Positions 7,819 through 16,564 are shown, counted from the first letter of the stretch. The stretch is DNA of 64,000 nt from Hyphomicrobiaceae bacterium (GCA_020638065.1 JACKJG010000008.1:62001-126000), one strand, 5' to 3'. The notes: a model not told the origin generated them from the letters alone. Made by a program: numbers and translations.

Positions 7819-9222
7819 ATGATTTCCGCAAATCTGGCAGCCGTTCTTTATCTCGTTGCGGGTGCATTGTTCATTCTCGCTTTGCGCGGCCTCAGCCATC
7901 CGGCCTCGTCGCGGCGTGGCAACTATCTCGGCATGGTGGGCATGGCGATCGCCATCGTCACCACCCTGATGGTGGCCTCGCCCAACGATTTCGTCTCCTG
8001 GCTTCTGATCGTTCTGGGTCTTGGTATCGGCGGTACGGCCGGCGCTGTGATCGCACGCCGGATCGCGATGACCGAGATGCCGCAACTGGTTGCCGCTTTC
8101 CACTCGCTGGTCGGCCTGGCGGCGGTGTTCGTGGCGGCGGCGGCGCTTTATGATCCGGCGGCGTTCGGCATTGTTTCGGGCGGGCACATTCACACCCAGG
8201 CGCTCATTGAAATGAGCCTTGGCGTGGCCATCGGTGCCTTCACCTTCACCGGTTCGGTCATCGCCTTTGCCAAACTGAACGGCAATATGTCCGGCAAGCC
8301 GATCATTCTGCCGATGCGGCATCTGATCCATATCGCGATCGGTGTGGTGCTGGTCTATTTCGTCTGGCAGTTTGCGGTCACTGGCAATGCCTGGCTTTTC
8401 TGGCTGATCACCATTCTGGCGTTGGTTCTCGGCGGACTGATGATCATCCCGATCGGCGGGGCGGACATGCCAGTCGTGGTCTCGATGCTCAATTCCTATT
8501 CGGGTTGGGCGGCGGCCGGCATCGGCTTCACCCTCGGCAACAGTGCGCTGATCATCACCGGCGCGCTGGTCGGTTCTTCGGGCGCGATCCTGTCCTACAT
8601 CATGTGCCGGGCGATGAACCGCTCCTTCATCTCAGTCATTCTCGGCGGTTTTGGCGGCGACACTTCGACCGCTTCCGCCGAAGAAGAAACACGGCCGGTC
8701 AAGGCGGGTTCGGCGGACGATGCGGCCTACATGATGGCAAACGCTTCCAAGGTGATCATCGTTCCCGGTTACGGCATGGCGGTGGCCCAGGCCCAGCATG
8801 CGGTCCGGGAAATGGCCGATGCACTCAAGGCCAAGGGTGTCGAGGTGAAGTACGCGATCCATCCGGTGGCGGGCCGTATGCCGGGGCACATGAACGTGCT
8901 TCTGGCCGAAGCGAACGTGCCCTATGACGAGGTGTTCGAGCTTGAGGATATCAACTCGGAATTCGCCCAGACCGATGTCGCCTACGTGATCGGCGCCAAC
9001 GACGTGACCAATCCGGCGGCAAAGACCGACAAGACGTCGCCGATCTACGGCATGCCGGTGCTCGACGTCGAAAACGCAGGCACGGTCCTATTCGTCAAGC
9101 GCTCCATGTCGGCGGGTTATGCGGGTGTTCAGAACGAATTGTTCTTCCGCGACAACACGATGATGCTCTTCGGTGATGCCAAGAAGATGACCGAGGACAT
9201 TATCAAGGCGCTGGCCCATTAA
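7819..9222 (+). CDS. pntB: NAD(P) transhydrogenase subunit beta
   Basis: The third transhydrogenase subunit: membrane helices in residues 1-270 complete the proton channel, and the C-terminal domain III (about 290-467) binds NADP(H). Visible marks are GLGIGGTAGAVIARR in the membrane half and, in domain III, VPGYGMAVAQAQHAVREM (NADP fold), HPVAGRMPGHMNVLLAEANV, YVIGANDVTNPAAK and GMPVLDVENA. The 467-residue length is standard. It is the last gene of the coxIV-pntAA-pntAB-pntB unit and is followed by a strong terminator. Confidence 0.97.
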   Translation: MISANLAAVLYLVAGALFILALRGLSHPASSRRGNYLGMVGMAIAIVTTLMVASPNDFVSWLLIVLGLGIGGTAGAVIARRIAMTEMPQLVAAFHSLVGLAAVFVAAAALYDPAAFGIVSGGHIHTQALIEMSLGVAIGAFTFTGSVIAFAKLNGNMSGKPIILPMRHLIHIAIGVVLVYFVWQFAVTGNAWLFWLITILALVLGGLMIIPIGGADMPVVVSMLNSYSGWAAAGIGFTLGNSALIITGALVGSSGAILSYIMCRAMNRSFISVILGGFGGDTSTASAEEETRPVKAGSADDAAYMMANASKVIIVPGYGMAVAQAQHAVREMADALKAKGVEVKYAIHPVAGRMPGHMNVLLAEANVPYDEVFELEDINSEFAQTDVAYVIGANDVTNPAAKTDKTSPIYGMPVLDVENAGTVLFVKRSMSAGYAGVQNELFFRDNTMMLFGDAKKMTEDIIKALAH

Positions 9223-9238
9223 TTCCCGATCTCATTGA

Positions 9239-9265
9239 AAAGGCGGCCTTGGGGCCGCCTTTTTC
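9239..9265 (+). terminator. Rho-independent terminator after pntB
   Basis: AAAGGCGGCC (9239-9248) pairs perfectly with GGCCGCCTTT (9253-9262) around a TTGG loop, followed by a T run. It lies 17 bp after the pntB stop. Confidence 0.9.
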
Positions 9266-9343
9266 GTGAACTTTTTCGTGACTTGCGCCTGTCTTCGATC
9301 TGGGATTTGATCTTCGATATTTCAATTTTTCCCGGAGCGGACC

Positions 9344-9766
9344 ATGTCATTTTTGTGCACTTACCTGCATTTCGACGGCGAATCGAAGGACGCGATGAGC
9401 TTTTATCATTCGGTCCTTGGCGGTGATCTCACCATGAACACGTTCGCTGAATTCGGCATGGCAGGCTCGCCCAATGATGCGGACAAGATCATGCATGCCC
9501 AGCTCAAGGTGAGTGACCGCATCCTGTTCATGGCGGCCGATGCGCCCGATCATGTCGAACCGAGCGAGGGCCGGGCCTTTTCGATGTCCATTGCCGGAGA
9601 CGCTGCGGAAGATGAAACCATGCGTTCTTGGTTCGCGGGCATTCTTGATGGTGGAACGGTTACTCAGCCGCTTGAGGCGGCGCCCTGGGGTGACGTTTTT
9701 GGCATGGGAATTGACAAGTTCGGCGTCCGCTGGATGTTCAACATTATGGGCACCGCGAACTCCTAG
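9344..9766 (+). CDS. VOC family (PhnB/glyoxalase-like) protein
   Basis: A 140-residue cytoplasmic protein of the vicinal oxygen chelate superfamily, PhnB-like subgroup. It shows the typical opening TYLHFDGESKDAMSFYHSVLGG, the central MHAQLKVSDRILFMAADA and the closing LEAAPWGDVFGMGIDKFGVRWMFNI. Such proteins are often annotated as 3-demethylubiquinone methyltransferase-like, but real substrates are mostly unknown. ATG 9344 has a CGGAG ribosome site six bases upstream. It is separated from pntB by a terminator and is probably co-transcribed with the following DsbA-like gene (55 bp gap). Confidence 0.85.
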   Translation: MSFLCTYLHFDGESKDAMSFYHSVLGGDLTMNTFAEFGMAGSPNDADKIMHAQLKVSDRILFMAADAPDHVEPSEGRAFSMSIAGDAAEDETMRSWFAGILDGGTVTQPLEAAPWGDVFGMGIDKFGVRWMFNIMGTANS

Positions 9767-9821
9767 GAGCGGCGATGCTGCGGCTGCGCGTGATTTCCAG
9801 TTCGAAGCACGAGGATAGAAT

Positions 9822-10487
9822 ATGGGTTCCGAGTTTCCTGGTCAGATCGTCATTTTCGACGATCCCGTCTGTCCCTGGTGTCTGCTTGGGCTCCACCGGC
9901 TGGATCGCGCCATAGAACGCGCCGGACTTCAGAACCAGCTCGACATCGTGCATCAGGCCTTTCTACTCGACCCGAGCACGCCCGCAGAGGGCGAGGACGT
10001 CGTCGAGATGCTGGAACGCAAATATGGCCGCAAGCCCGACGAGATGTGGGACCGGATCGAAGGCGAGGCCCGCTCATCGGGGCTCGAGCTCGACATGCGC
10101 AAACAGACCTGGCGCGTACCCTCGCAAAAGGCGCAGGTGCTCATCCAATTGGCACGCGGCTTGACGGTGCAGCATGCGATTGCAGTCGATCTGGGGCACG
10201 CCTGTTATCTCGAAGGCCGCGACATCAGCGATGACGATGTTCTGGTCGAAATCGGCACACGGCACGGCCTCGCCGAGGAGGTGGTCCGGACCGCAATTGG
10301 CGTTCCCGAAAATCTTCAGGCTGTCGAGAAGATGGCCCAGGAGGCCGTTGCGATCGGGGTGAGCGCGGTGCCGGTATTTCTGTTCGACCAGCACTTTTCA
10401 GCTAATGGCGCGCAGCCAGATGCCTTTTTTGATGCGGCGCTGAAAAAGATGCTGGAGATGGGCGAGGAGGGTGCGAAGAGCGCCTGA
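9822..10487 (+). CDS. DsbA family oxidoreductase (FrnE-like)
   Basis: A 221-residue thioredoxin-fold protein without a signal peptide, so cytoplasmic. It has the CXXC active site CPWC at about residues 17-20 (DDPVCPWCLLGLHRL) and the cis-proline loop GVSAVPVFLFD near residue 190, with an all-helical insertion between. This is the FrnE/2-hydroxychromene-2-carboxylate isomerase-like branch of the DsbA superfamily; retention of both cysteines favours a redox role over isomerase activity. An AGGA ribosome site precedes ATG 9822. A strong terminator follows. Confidence 0.85.
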   Translation: MGSEFPGQIVIFDDPVCPWCLLGLHRLDRAIERAGLQNQLDIVHQAFLLDPSTPAEGEDVVEMLERKYGRKPDEMWDRIEGEARSSGLELDMRKQTWRVPSQKAQVLIQLARGLTVQHAIAVDLGHACYLEGRDISDDDVLVEIGTRHGLAEEVVRTAIGVPENLQAVEKMAQEAVAIGVSAVPVFLFDQHFSANGAQPDAFFDAALKKMLEMGEEGAKSA

Positions 10488-10507
10488 TTGCCATTTCGGT
10501 TTGCATG

Positions 10508-10545
10508 AAAAAGGGGCCGCCCACTGGAATTGGGCGGCCCCTTTT
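10508..10545. terminator. Bidirectional terminator between convergent genes
   Basis: AAAAAGGGGCCGCCCA (10508-10523) pairs with TGGGCGGCCCCTTTT (10531-10545). T runs are present on both strands, so it can end both the DsbA-like gene (plus) and the DUF992 gene (minus). Confidence 0.92.
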
Positions 10546-10566
10546 GTTTGGCTATTTGAACCGCGC

Positions 10567-11031
10567 TTAGTAGAGGCGCAGACCCGTCAGGCCGACGGCG
10601 AGGTTGAGCCCGATCTGGGCCTGACCCGACCAGGGCTGCAGCATGAAGGAATCATGGTCGCCGCCGATCAGCCAATTCGCGCCGCCGCCAACAACGACGG
10701 AGGCCTCAGCGCTGGCGCCGACATAGCGGCCGGCCAGTGCGTCCGGATCGAAATTGTTGTCGCCAGCGGTGAAGACCAGCCATTCGATGCGGGTGCGCTT
10801 GGTGATGCCGATATCGAGACCGACCTTGGTGATCTGACCATCAAAGGTTTGGTCGGAGCCGGAATTGGGGTGGAAGGTGCAGGTCACGTCCTTGCGCGAG
10901 CCGAACAGCAGACCGATGCCCGGTTCGACGATGCAGCTGAGACGGCCGACCTGAACGTGGTCGCCTGCCGAGGCCACGGCCGGCATCAGACTTGCGACGG
11001 CCAGTGCGATGGCTGCGATGAGTTTCTTCAT
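10567..11031 (-). CDS. Secreted DUF992 protein
   Basis: A 154-residue protein with a clear signal peptide (residues 1-22, MKKLIAAIALAVASLMPAVASA) and a mature part rich in Gly and short beta-like segments: LSCIVEPGIGLLFGSRKDVTC, then alternating strands to an end in LTGLRLY. This matches DUF992, a family of predicted periplasmic proteins common in Hyphomicrobiales. Two cysteines (in LSCIV and VTCTF) could form a disulfide. Function is unknown. It is a single-gene unit, with the rpsU terminator upstream and a bidirectional terminator downstream. Confidence 0.85.
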   Translation of the reverse strand: MKKLIAAIALAVASLMPAVASAGDHVQVGRLSCIVEPGIGLLFGSRKDVTCTFHPNSGSDQTFDGQITKVGLDIGITKRTRIEWLVFTAGDNNFDPDALAGRYVGASAEASVVVGGGANWLIGGDHDSFMLQPWSGQAQIGLNLAVGLTGLRLY

Positions 11032-11112
11032 TGGAATTCTCCGTTGTTATGTCCAGCTTTGGGATGCACGTGATTGAGGCGAAAATGCAGCCAGGAAACT
11101 AAACTTCAAATG

Positions 11113-11144
11113 CAAAAACGCCGCAGAGCAGATCCGCGGCGTTT
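11113..11144 (-). terminator. Terminator of rpsU
   Basis: On the minus strand AAACGCCGC pairs with GCGGCGTTT (plus-strand arms 11116-11124 and 11136-11144) with an 11-base loop and a TTTTT tail. It lies 28 bp beyond the rpsU stop. Confidence 0.88.
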
Positions 11145-11171
11145 AATTCAAACACGATCCTGCGCTACTTC

Positions 11172-11378
11172 TTAGAGAAGGCCTTCGCGCTGCATTTTCT
11201 TGCGCGCGAGCTTGCGGGCACGGCGAACAGCTTCGGCCTTTTGACGTGCCTTCTTGACGGAGGGCTTCTCGTAGTAGTTGCGCAGCTTCATTTCGCGGAA
11301 CACGCCTTCACGCTGCAGTTTTTTCTTCAGCGCCTTGAGGGCTTGATCGACATTGTTGTCACGAACGACTACTTGCAC
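11172..11378 (-). CDS. rpsU: Ribosomal protein bS21
   Basis: A small basic protein of the 30S subunit platform near the anti-Shine-Dalgarno region. The 68-residue product from GTG 11378 starts [20 protein letters not shown] and ends [17 protein letters not shown], the usual rhizobial bS21 form with an Arg/Lys-rich tail. The longer open frame upstream has no family similarity. GTG 11378 is preferred because an AAAGG ribosome site lies about ten bases upstream and family members begin with MQV. A terminator follows directly. Confidence 0.93.
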   Translation of the reverse strand: MQVVVRDNNVDQALKALKKKLQREGVFREMKLRNYYEKPSVKKARQKAEAVRRARKLARKKMQREGLL

Positions 11379-11516
11379 GTGGGCCACGCCTTTCAGAATT
11401 TCTTGTTCGGTAAACGAAAAATCGCCGCAGGTCCGGCGAAGATTGCGCGCGCTGTAACAGACGGTGGGGCAAAAGTCCACACCCGGCGCGCGGAAAATTG
11501 CAGAGGTTTGCTGGCC

Positions 11517-12581
11517 TCAGCGCCCCAGAATCCGGTTGATGTGGCCCATTTTGCGGCCGGGGCGGGCTTCGGCCTTGCCGTAATCGTGCTGCTGGATCAA
11601 ACGCGTGTCTCCGGCGAACCGAGTTTCGATGTCCGGCCCGATCAGATTCTTCATTTGCACGTCGGCCAGCCGCGTCGTGTCGCCAAGCGGCAATCCGGCA
11701 ATGGCGCGGATGTGCTGCTCGAACTGATCGGTCACACAAACGGCCTCGGTCCAGTGGCCGGAATTGTGCACACGCGGGGCGATTTCATTAACCAGCAGCT
11801 TAGGCATTTCCTTGTATTTGCTGACGAAAAACTCGATGCCCAACACGCCAACATAGTCGAGTTCCTCAACGATCTGGATGGCGAGTTTGTGGGCGCGCGC
11901 TGCGGTTTCATGTGACACCGAGGCGGGAACGGTCGAGGTGTCGAGAATGTGGTTCCTGTGCACGTTTTCCGCCGGGTCATAAGCCGCCGTCTCGCCGCTC
12001 AAGGACCGGGCAACAATGACCGAGATTTCGTGGGTGAAGTCGATGAAGCTCTCAAGGATGAGGGTCTGACCGGAAAGCTCGGAGAAAGCGGCGTCCGCCT
12101 CTTCTTCGGTCCGAATGATCCGTTGACCTTTGCCGTCATAGCCGAAACGTGTGGTCTTGAGCACGGCGGGCAGGCCGATCACGTCAATCGCAGCCGTCAG
12201 ATCGGAGCGGGCCTCGATCTTTCGAAACGGGGCGACGCTGGTCAGGTCCGCCAGAAAAGTCTTTTCCAGAATGCGGTCCTGAGAAATCCGCAAAGCCCTG
12301 GCGCTGGGGTGAAGCGGCTTGCGGGCGCCGAGAAAATCCACCGTTTCGTCGGGAATATTCTCGAATTCGTAGGTGATGATATCAACCGCGTCGGCGAACT
12401 GAGCGAGGGCGACCTTGTCCTGGTAAGGGGCACAGGTGTGCCAGCGGGTGACGTCGAATGCCGGGCTCTGCGGGTCAGGGCAATAGATGTGGGTTCTGAA
12501 GCCGAGCCGGGCCGCGGCCATGGCGAGCATTCGGCCCAATTGCCCTCCGCCCAGAATGCCGATGGTCTTGCGTTCGAGCAT
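11517..12581 (-). CDS. purK: N5-carboxyaminoimidazole ribonucleotide synthase
   Basis: Catalyses ATP-dependent carboxylation of AIR by bicarbonate to N5-CAIR in purine synthesis. The 354-residue protein has the N-terminal GILGGGQLGRMLAMAAARLG fold, the ATP-grasp domain (KTTRFGYDGKGQRII; ILESFIDFTHEISVIVAR) and the family signature NEIAPRVHNSGHWT with catalytic Arg. It starts 2 bp after the purE stop, so purE-purK form an operon and its product passes straight to PurE. Confidence 0.96.
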   Translation of the reverse strand: MLERKTIGILGGGQLGRMLAMAAARLGFRTHIYCPDPQSPAFDVTRWHTCAPYQDKVALAQFADAVDIITYEFENIPDETVDFLGARKPLHPSARALRISQDRILEKTFLADLTSVAPFRKIEARSDLTAAIDVIGLPAVLKTTRFGYDGKGQRIIRTEEEADAAFSELSGQTLILESFIDFTHEISVIVARSLSGETAAYDPAENVHRNHILDTSTVPASVSHETAARAHKLAIQIVEELDYVGVLGIEFFVSKYKEMPKLLVNEIAPRVHNSGHWTEAVCVTDQFEQHIRAIAGLPLGDTTRLADVQMKNLIGPDIETRFAGDTRLIQQHDYGKAEARPGRKMGHINRILGR

Positions 12582-12583
12582 GT

Positions 12584-13075
12584 CTAGTCGTCGCTGGGAA
12601 ATTGCGGCACGGAATCGGTGTTCTGTTCGCGGTATTCGGTCAGTGCGGCGTCAACGTCCGCGTCGCTCAGCGCCAGAACGGCGGCGGCGAGCAGAGCGGC
12701 GTTCTTGGCGCCGGCATCACCAATCGCCAATGTGCCGACGGGAATGCCGGCCGGCATCTGGACGATCGACAGCAGGGAATCCTGTCCGGACAGGGCGCGG
12801 CTTTGCACCGGAACGCCAAAGACGGGGAGTGTGGTCAGTGCCGCGATCATGCCGGGAAGGTGTGCTGCGCCGCCCGCTCCCGCGATGATCACCTTGAACC
12901 CGAGCTCCTTGGCCGAGCGCGCGAATTCGTACATGCGGTCAGGCGTGCGGTGGGCGGAAACGATGCGCGCTTCGTACTCGATCTTGAGCTCTTCGAGCAG
13001 CTCGGCAGCATTTCGCATGGTTGGCCAGTCGGACTGACTGCCCATGACGATGGCGACGGGTGGCGTTTCGATCAT
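12584..13075 (-). CDS. purE: N5-CAIR mutase (PurE class I)
   Basis: Converts N5-CAIR to CAIR, the step after PurK. The 163-residue protein shows the class I motifs [14 protein letters not shown] at the N terminus, [14 protein letters not shown] with the catalytic His, and [16 protein letters not shown]. Presence of PurK confirms the two-enzyme bacterial route rather than the direct carboxylating class II enzyme. First gene of the purE-purK pair. Confidence 0.96.
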   Translation of the reverse strand: MIETPPVAIVMGSQSDWPTMRNAAELLEELKIEYEARIVSAHRTPDRMYEFARSAKELGFKVIIAGAGGAAHLPGMIAALTTLPVFGVPVQSRALSGQDSLLSIVQMPAGIPVGTLAIGDAGAKNAALLAAAVLALSDADVDAALTEYREQNTDSVPQFPSDD

Positions 13076-13144
13076 CGGCCGCTCCGGAACGTTAGACGAG
13101 GCCTGTAGCTGAATTGGTCCCGCGCTTCAAGCTGACAGCGGGGC

Positions 13145-13360
13145 TCAGGCGATGATGTCAGGCATGACATAATCTTCCAGACGGGTGATTTCGTCCTTGA
13201 GCCTGAGTTTCTTCTTCTTGAGCCGCTGGATCATCATGCGATCTGCGCCCGGCACCTGTTCGAGCATGTGAATGGCGGCGTCCAGATCGGAATGTTCCTG
13301 GCGTTTGGTGGCCAGCTTGAGGCCTAATTCCGCTTTTTGCTCGTCGCTGAGATTGAACAT
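13145..13360 (-). CDS. YdcH/DUF465 family small coiled-coil protein (first copy)
   Basis: A 71-residue, highly charged helical protein: an N-terminal helix with LATKRQEHSDLDAAIHMLEQ, then a basic MMIQRLKKKKLRLKDEITRLED. The pattern H..LD..I..ME, turn, LKK.KL.LKDEI..LE defines the YdcH (DUF465) family, predicted to fold as a two-helix hairpin. Function is unknown. It faces a second copy on the other strand across a palindrome-rich interval. It ends 69 bp from the purE start, and transcription could run on into purE-purK, but no terminator or promoter decides this. Confidence 0.82.
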   Translation of the reverse strand: MFNLSDEQKAELGLKLATKRQEHSDLDAAIHMLEQVPGADRMMIQRLKKKKLRLKDEITRLEDYVMPDIIA

Positions 13361-13388
13361 CTGGTGCCGCGTTCAGGGGGTTTCAGGT

Positions 13389-13495
13389 CAGCATATATGC
13401 TGTTTGGAAAGTGTTTACGCAAACTTTATCAGCTTTGGAAACTTTTCCCCATTCGCGCGGATGTCCCAATCGACAATATGACAGTTTGGTGTCAT
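13389..13495. promoter_or_regulatory. Divergent promoter region with two perfect dyads
   Basis: The 173 bp between the two divergent YdcH-like genes contain CAGCATATATGCTG (13389-13402), a perfect 14-bp palindrome, and ATGACA-N6-TGTCAT (13478-13495). The first could be an operator for either gene; the second lies about 38 bp upstream of the second YdcH start. No transcription factor is known for them. Confidence 0.4.
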
Positions 13496-13533
13496 TCTGA
13501 TTTGGTTCAAAGCACAATAGAGGGAGTTTGTTC

Positions 13534-13710
13534 ATGTCGACCCTTTCCCATCTCAATGCGCTCGCGGAGCGTCATGAGCAGTTGGAAAAGCAAATTGCCC
13601 AAGAGTTGCAACATCCGAGTTATGACGAGCTCAAGGTCCGCGAATTGAAGCGGCGCAAACTGGAGCTCAAGGACGAGATGGCCCGGCTGGAGGGCGAAAC
13701 CCGGCATTAG
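13534..13710 (+). CDS. YdcH/DUF465 family small coiled-coil protein (second copy)
   Basis: A 58-residue protein with the same plan as the first copy: LSHLNALAERHEQLEKQIAQ, a turn (HPSYDEL), then VRELKRRKLELKDEMARLEG. I chose ATG 13534 over TTG 13528 because AGGGAG (13521-13526) sits seven bases upstream. Divergence between the two copies is large, so they are not a recent duplication. Function unknown; a weak terminator-like hairpin follows. Confidence 0.8.
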   Translation: MSTLSHLNALAERHEQLEKQIAQELQHPSYDELKVRELKRRKLELKDEMARLEGETRH

Positions 13711-13735
13711 TCCCTAAAAGACTTGTTGTTCAGAG

Positions 13736-13772
13736 TGCGGCTTTCGAAATGCTCGGGAGCCGCATTTGTTTT
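13736..13772 (+). terminator. Weak terminator after the second ydcH-like gene
   Basis: TGCGGCT (13736-13742) pairs with AGCCGCA (13758-13764), 15-base loop, followed by TTTGTTTT. It lies between convergent genes, so termination is expected here, but the loop is long. Confidence 0.5.
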
Positions 13773-13784
13773 GGTGGTTTCGCT

Positions 13785-14546
13785 CTAGAAACCGAACGTT
13801 CCGCGTGCGCCGTCATAGATGAGCTTGAGCGAGATGACGAACATCAGCGAATAGGCGATCTGGTAGAAGGCTTTGGTCGATATCCGATGAACGAGCCAGA
13901 TGCCAAGCGCGACGGCGAGAATGCCGATCGGCGCGGCCACCGCCGAAATCTCGAGGCTTGAAATGTTGATCTGCCCCAGCGCGAAATAGGGCACCAGCTT
14001 GACCACGTTGAGGATGGTAAAAAACCAGACCGAGGTGCCGGCATAGATGCGCGGCTCCATTTTCTGGGGCAGGGTGTAGATCTGATAGGGCGGGCCACCG
14101 GCATGGGAAATGAAACTGGTTATGCCCGCCAGGCCAGCCCAGAACGTGCCCCAGGCGCGCGAAGGTGGCAGGCCTTCGAGTTTCTTTCGCAAAGGCAGCC
14201 AGGCATCGAGCACGAACATCAGCGTGATGATGCCGAGCAACAGTGTGACGACCTCGTCGGAAATCATCGATGACAGCGCCCAGGCGATGCCGATGCCGAT
14301 CATTGCGCCGGGCAGCATGAGCATCAGCAGGGGCCGGTTCACCGATTTGCGGTAAGACACGAAGGCGACCGCATCCATGCACAGCAGGACCGGCAGCATC
14401 ATGCCGGCAGCGTCTCTGGCGGGCATGACGAGCGTCAAAAGCGGCACGCCAATCATGCCAAGCGAATTCATCAGACCGGACTTGGCCAGGCCAACCACGA
14501 TTGCGGCCAGCGCCACGACGGACCAGAAGACCGGATCGATGGTCAT
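13785..14546 (-). CDS. TauE/SafE family membrane permease (first copy)
   Basis: A 253-residue protein with about eight hydrophobic helices. The N terminus (LAAIVVGLAKSGLMNSLGMIGVPLL) and the middle SFISHAGGPPYQIYTLPQKM are family marks of TauE/SafE (DUF81), putative exporters or importers of sulfite, sulfoacetate and other organosulfur anions. Substrate cannot be told from sequence and no sulfur-metabolism gene is nearby. A second, diverged family member is at 36503-37261. Confidence 0.87.
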   Translation of the reverse strand: MTIDPVFWSVVALAAIVVGLAKSGLMNSLGMIGVPLLTLVMPARDAAGMMLPVLLCMDAVAFVSYRKSVNRPLLMLMLPGAMIGIGIAWALSSMISDEVVTLLLGIITLMFVLDAWLPLRKKLEGLPPSRAWGTFWAGLAGITSFISHAGGPPYQIYTLPQKMEPRIYAGTSVWFFTILNVVKLVPYFALGQINISSLEISAVAAPIGILAVALGIWLVHRISTKAFYQIAYSLMFVISLKLIYDGARGTFGF

Positions 14547-14562
14547 TTGTCAGAAGGCTCCA

Positions 14563-14588
14563 GAAAAAAGAGCGCCCGAGGGCGCTCT
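14563..14588 (-). terminator. Terminator of the trcR-like gene
   Basis: On the minus strand AGAGCGCC pairs with GGCGCTCT (arms 14569-14576 and 14581-14588) with a four-base loop and a six-T tail (14563-14568). It lies just after the stop of the gene that ends at 14599. Confidence 0.9.
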
Positions 14589-14598
14589 GGAGATTGGC

Positions 14599-15342
14599 TC
14601 AGGATGCGGGGTCTTCCTGATCCTCAAGGTCGTTCTTGAGGGATTTCAAACCGGCAAACACCGAGTCGGCATCATATTCGGTATCACTGCCGAAAACTGA
14701 ATCCGCGGTCGGTTCGGCCGATTCTTCCGACCCGTCCTGATTGAATTCCGCGGCGGTTTGCAGTGCCTCTTCGGCGGACAGGAGCCTGGTGCCGGTTTCG
14801 GCTTCGTCGCCAACGCCGGCGGCGCGGTTGGCGCGCTTGACCTCGTGGTCGAGTTCGATCTGGGAACAGAGGCCCAGCGTCACGGGATCGGCCATGGTCA
14901 GGTTGGCATTGTTCCAGTGCGTGCCCTCGCGGACCGCGTCGATCGTCGATTTGGTGGTGCCGACGAGGCGGATGATCTGGGCGTCCTTGAGCTCGGGATG
15001 GTTGCGGACCAGCCATTTAATGGCATTGGGCCGCTCGTTCCGGCGGGAAATCGGGGTGTAGCGCGGGCCGCGGCGCTTGGCCTCGGGCACGATCACCTTG
15101 CTCTCGGACAATTGCAGTCGGTACTCAGCGTCCGCTTCGCCCTTGGCGATTTCGTCGCGGGTCAATTGTCCGTTGGTGATCGGGTTGACGCCCATGACGC
15201 CGCCGGCCACGTCGCCATCGGCAATGCCCTGAACTTCGAGCGGATGCAGTGCGCAAAAGTGCGCGATCTGGTCGAAGGTCAAAGCGGTATTGTCGATCAG
15301 CCACACGGCGGTGGCCTTGGGCATCAAAAGGGTCTTGCTCAT
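14599..15342 (-). CDS. trcR: DUF1013 cell-cycle transcriptional regulator TrcR-like
   Basis: A 247-residue cytoplasmic protein of the DUF1013 family, annotated in alphaproteobacteria as the cell-cycle regulator TrcR. The first 170 residues are the conserved part: LMPKATAVWLIDNTALTFDQ, IAHFCALHPLEVQGIADG, RGPRYTPISRRNERPNAIKW and IRLVGTTKSTIDAVREGTHW, the last looking like a helix-turn-helix. The C-terminal 60 residues are acidic and poorly conserved (DSVFGSDTEYDADSVFAG). It stands alone between a strong terminator and the divergent or unrelated neighbours. Role as a DNA-binding regulator is from the family; targets are unknown here. Confidence 0.85.
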   Translation of the reverse strand: MSKTLLMPKATAVWLIDNTALTFDQIAHFCALHPLEVQGIADGDVAGGVMGVNPITNGQLTRDEIAKGEADAEYRLQLSESKVIVPEAKRRGPRYTPISRRNERPNAIKWLVRNHPELKDAQIIRLVGTTKSTIDAVREGTHWNNANLTMADPVTLGLCSQIELDHEVKRANRAAGVGDEAETGTRLLSAEEALQTAAEFNQDGSEESAEPTADSVFGSDTEYDADSVFAGLKSLKNDLEDQEDPAS

Positions 15343-15467
15343 AAAGGTCTCCTCTGGGTGCGCCCGGTGATCTGCCGGTACGCCCGCCTCTTGGCATTGT
15401 TGCTGGAGGGGAATTGGCCCTCATATAGGCGTGTTCGGCGGATTTGTCTACTGGGCTGGCCCCAAGT

Positions 15468-16481
15468 TCACGGCTTCAGACCGGGGTCAACCTGAAGAAC
15501 GATCTTTCCGAAATGGGTGTGGTGTTCCATGGTTTTGTGGGCCTTGGCGGCCTCTGCGAGCGAGAAAACGCGCAGGCGCGGAAACCGGTATTTGCCGGCG
15601 CTGATGTGCGGCCAGACCTGCTCCTTGAGATGCATGGCGATCTCGGCCTTTTTCTCGGGCGTCTGCGGGCGCAGGGTCGAACCGAAGATCGTCAGGTTCC
15701 TGGTCAGAACGCTCATCAGGTTGAGTTCGGCGTCTCCGCCACCCATCAGGGCAAGAATGATCAGGGTGCCGTTGCGGGCCAGAATACGCAGGTTGCGATC
15801 GGCAAAATCGCCACCGAAAATGTCGAGCACCTTGTCGACGCCGCGCTTGGAGGTGAGATCCTTGATGCGGCTTTCGAAATCTTCCTTGAGATGAATGATC
15901 GTCGCTTCCGCACCAAGCCCGTTTGCGTAGCGCGCCTTTTCCTCGGTCGAGACCGTACAATAAGGAATCGCGCCCTTGAGGCGGGCCAGCTGGATCGCCG
16001 CGCCGCCAATGCCGCTGGCGCCGGCATGGATGAGGACGGTCTCGCCTTCTTTCAGCCCGGCCCGGTCAATCAGGGTCTGCTGCACGGTAAAAAGGGTTTC
16101 GGGCAGGGCCGCACCCTCTTCGAACGAACAGGTGTCGGGCAGGGGCAATACCTGACCGGCAGGGACGGACACGAATTGCGCATAACCGCCGCCATTGGTC
16201 AGAGCGACGACATTGTCGCCCAATGCGAAGTTTTCAACATCGCGGCCGATTTCGACGATCTTGCCAGCCACTTCCAGCCCAAGTCGCGGCGAGGCGCCTT
16301 TGGGTGGCGGATAAAGCCCCTGGCGCTGCAGAATGTCCTGCCTGTTGACGCCCGCTGCGGCCACCTGGATGACAATTTCGCCCTCATTCGCGACCGGACG
16401 CGGCACGTCTCGCAGCGCCAGAACATCGGGTCCGCCGGGACTGGTGATTTCAATGGCTTGCATGCGTTCGATGTCGGTCAT
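15468..16481 (-). CDS. NAD(P)H quinone oxidoreductase, MDR superfamily
   Basis: A 337-residue medium-chain dehydrogenase of the zinc-free quinone oxidoreductase type. Seen are the GroES-like N-terminal half (AAAGVNRQDILQRQGLYPPP) and the NADPH-binding fold (GETVLIHAGASGIGGAAIQLA), with the C-terminal HTHFGKIVLQVD. The motif NRQDxLQRxGxYPPPxGAS is shared with the TIGR02824/PIG3-like group. No zinc-ligand cysteines are present. ATG 16481 is chosen over 16508 because AGGAG lies six bases upstream. Likely role: one- or two-electron reduction of quinones or reactive carbonyls. Confidence 0.9.
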   Translation of the reverse strand: MTDIERMQAIEITSPGGPDVLALRDVPRPVANEGEIVIQVAAAGVNRQDILQRQGLYPPPKGASPRLGLEVAGKIVEIGRDVENFALGDNVVALTNGGGYAQFVSVPAGQVLPLPDTCSFEEGAALPETLFTVQQTLIDRAGLKEGETVLIHAGASGIGGAAIQLARLKGAIPYCTVSTEEKARYANGLGAEATIIHLKEDFESRIKDLTSKRGVDKVLDIFGGDFADRNLRILARNGTLIILALMGGGDAELNLMSVLTRNLTIFGSTLRPQTPEKKAEIAMHLKEQVWPHISAGKYRFPRLRVFSLAEAAKAHKTMEHHTHFGKIVLQVDPGLKP

Positions 16482-16564
16482 GGGCGGCTCCTGCGTCGGC
16501 GCTTGCACAATGCGTCACGCATACTAGAGTTGCAATCTTTCGTGCACTCGGGTTGGGGGCGGTC

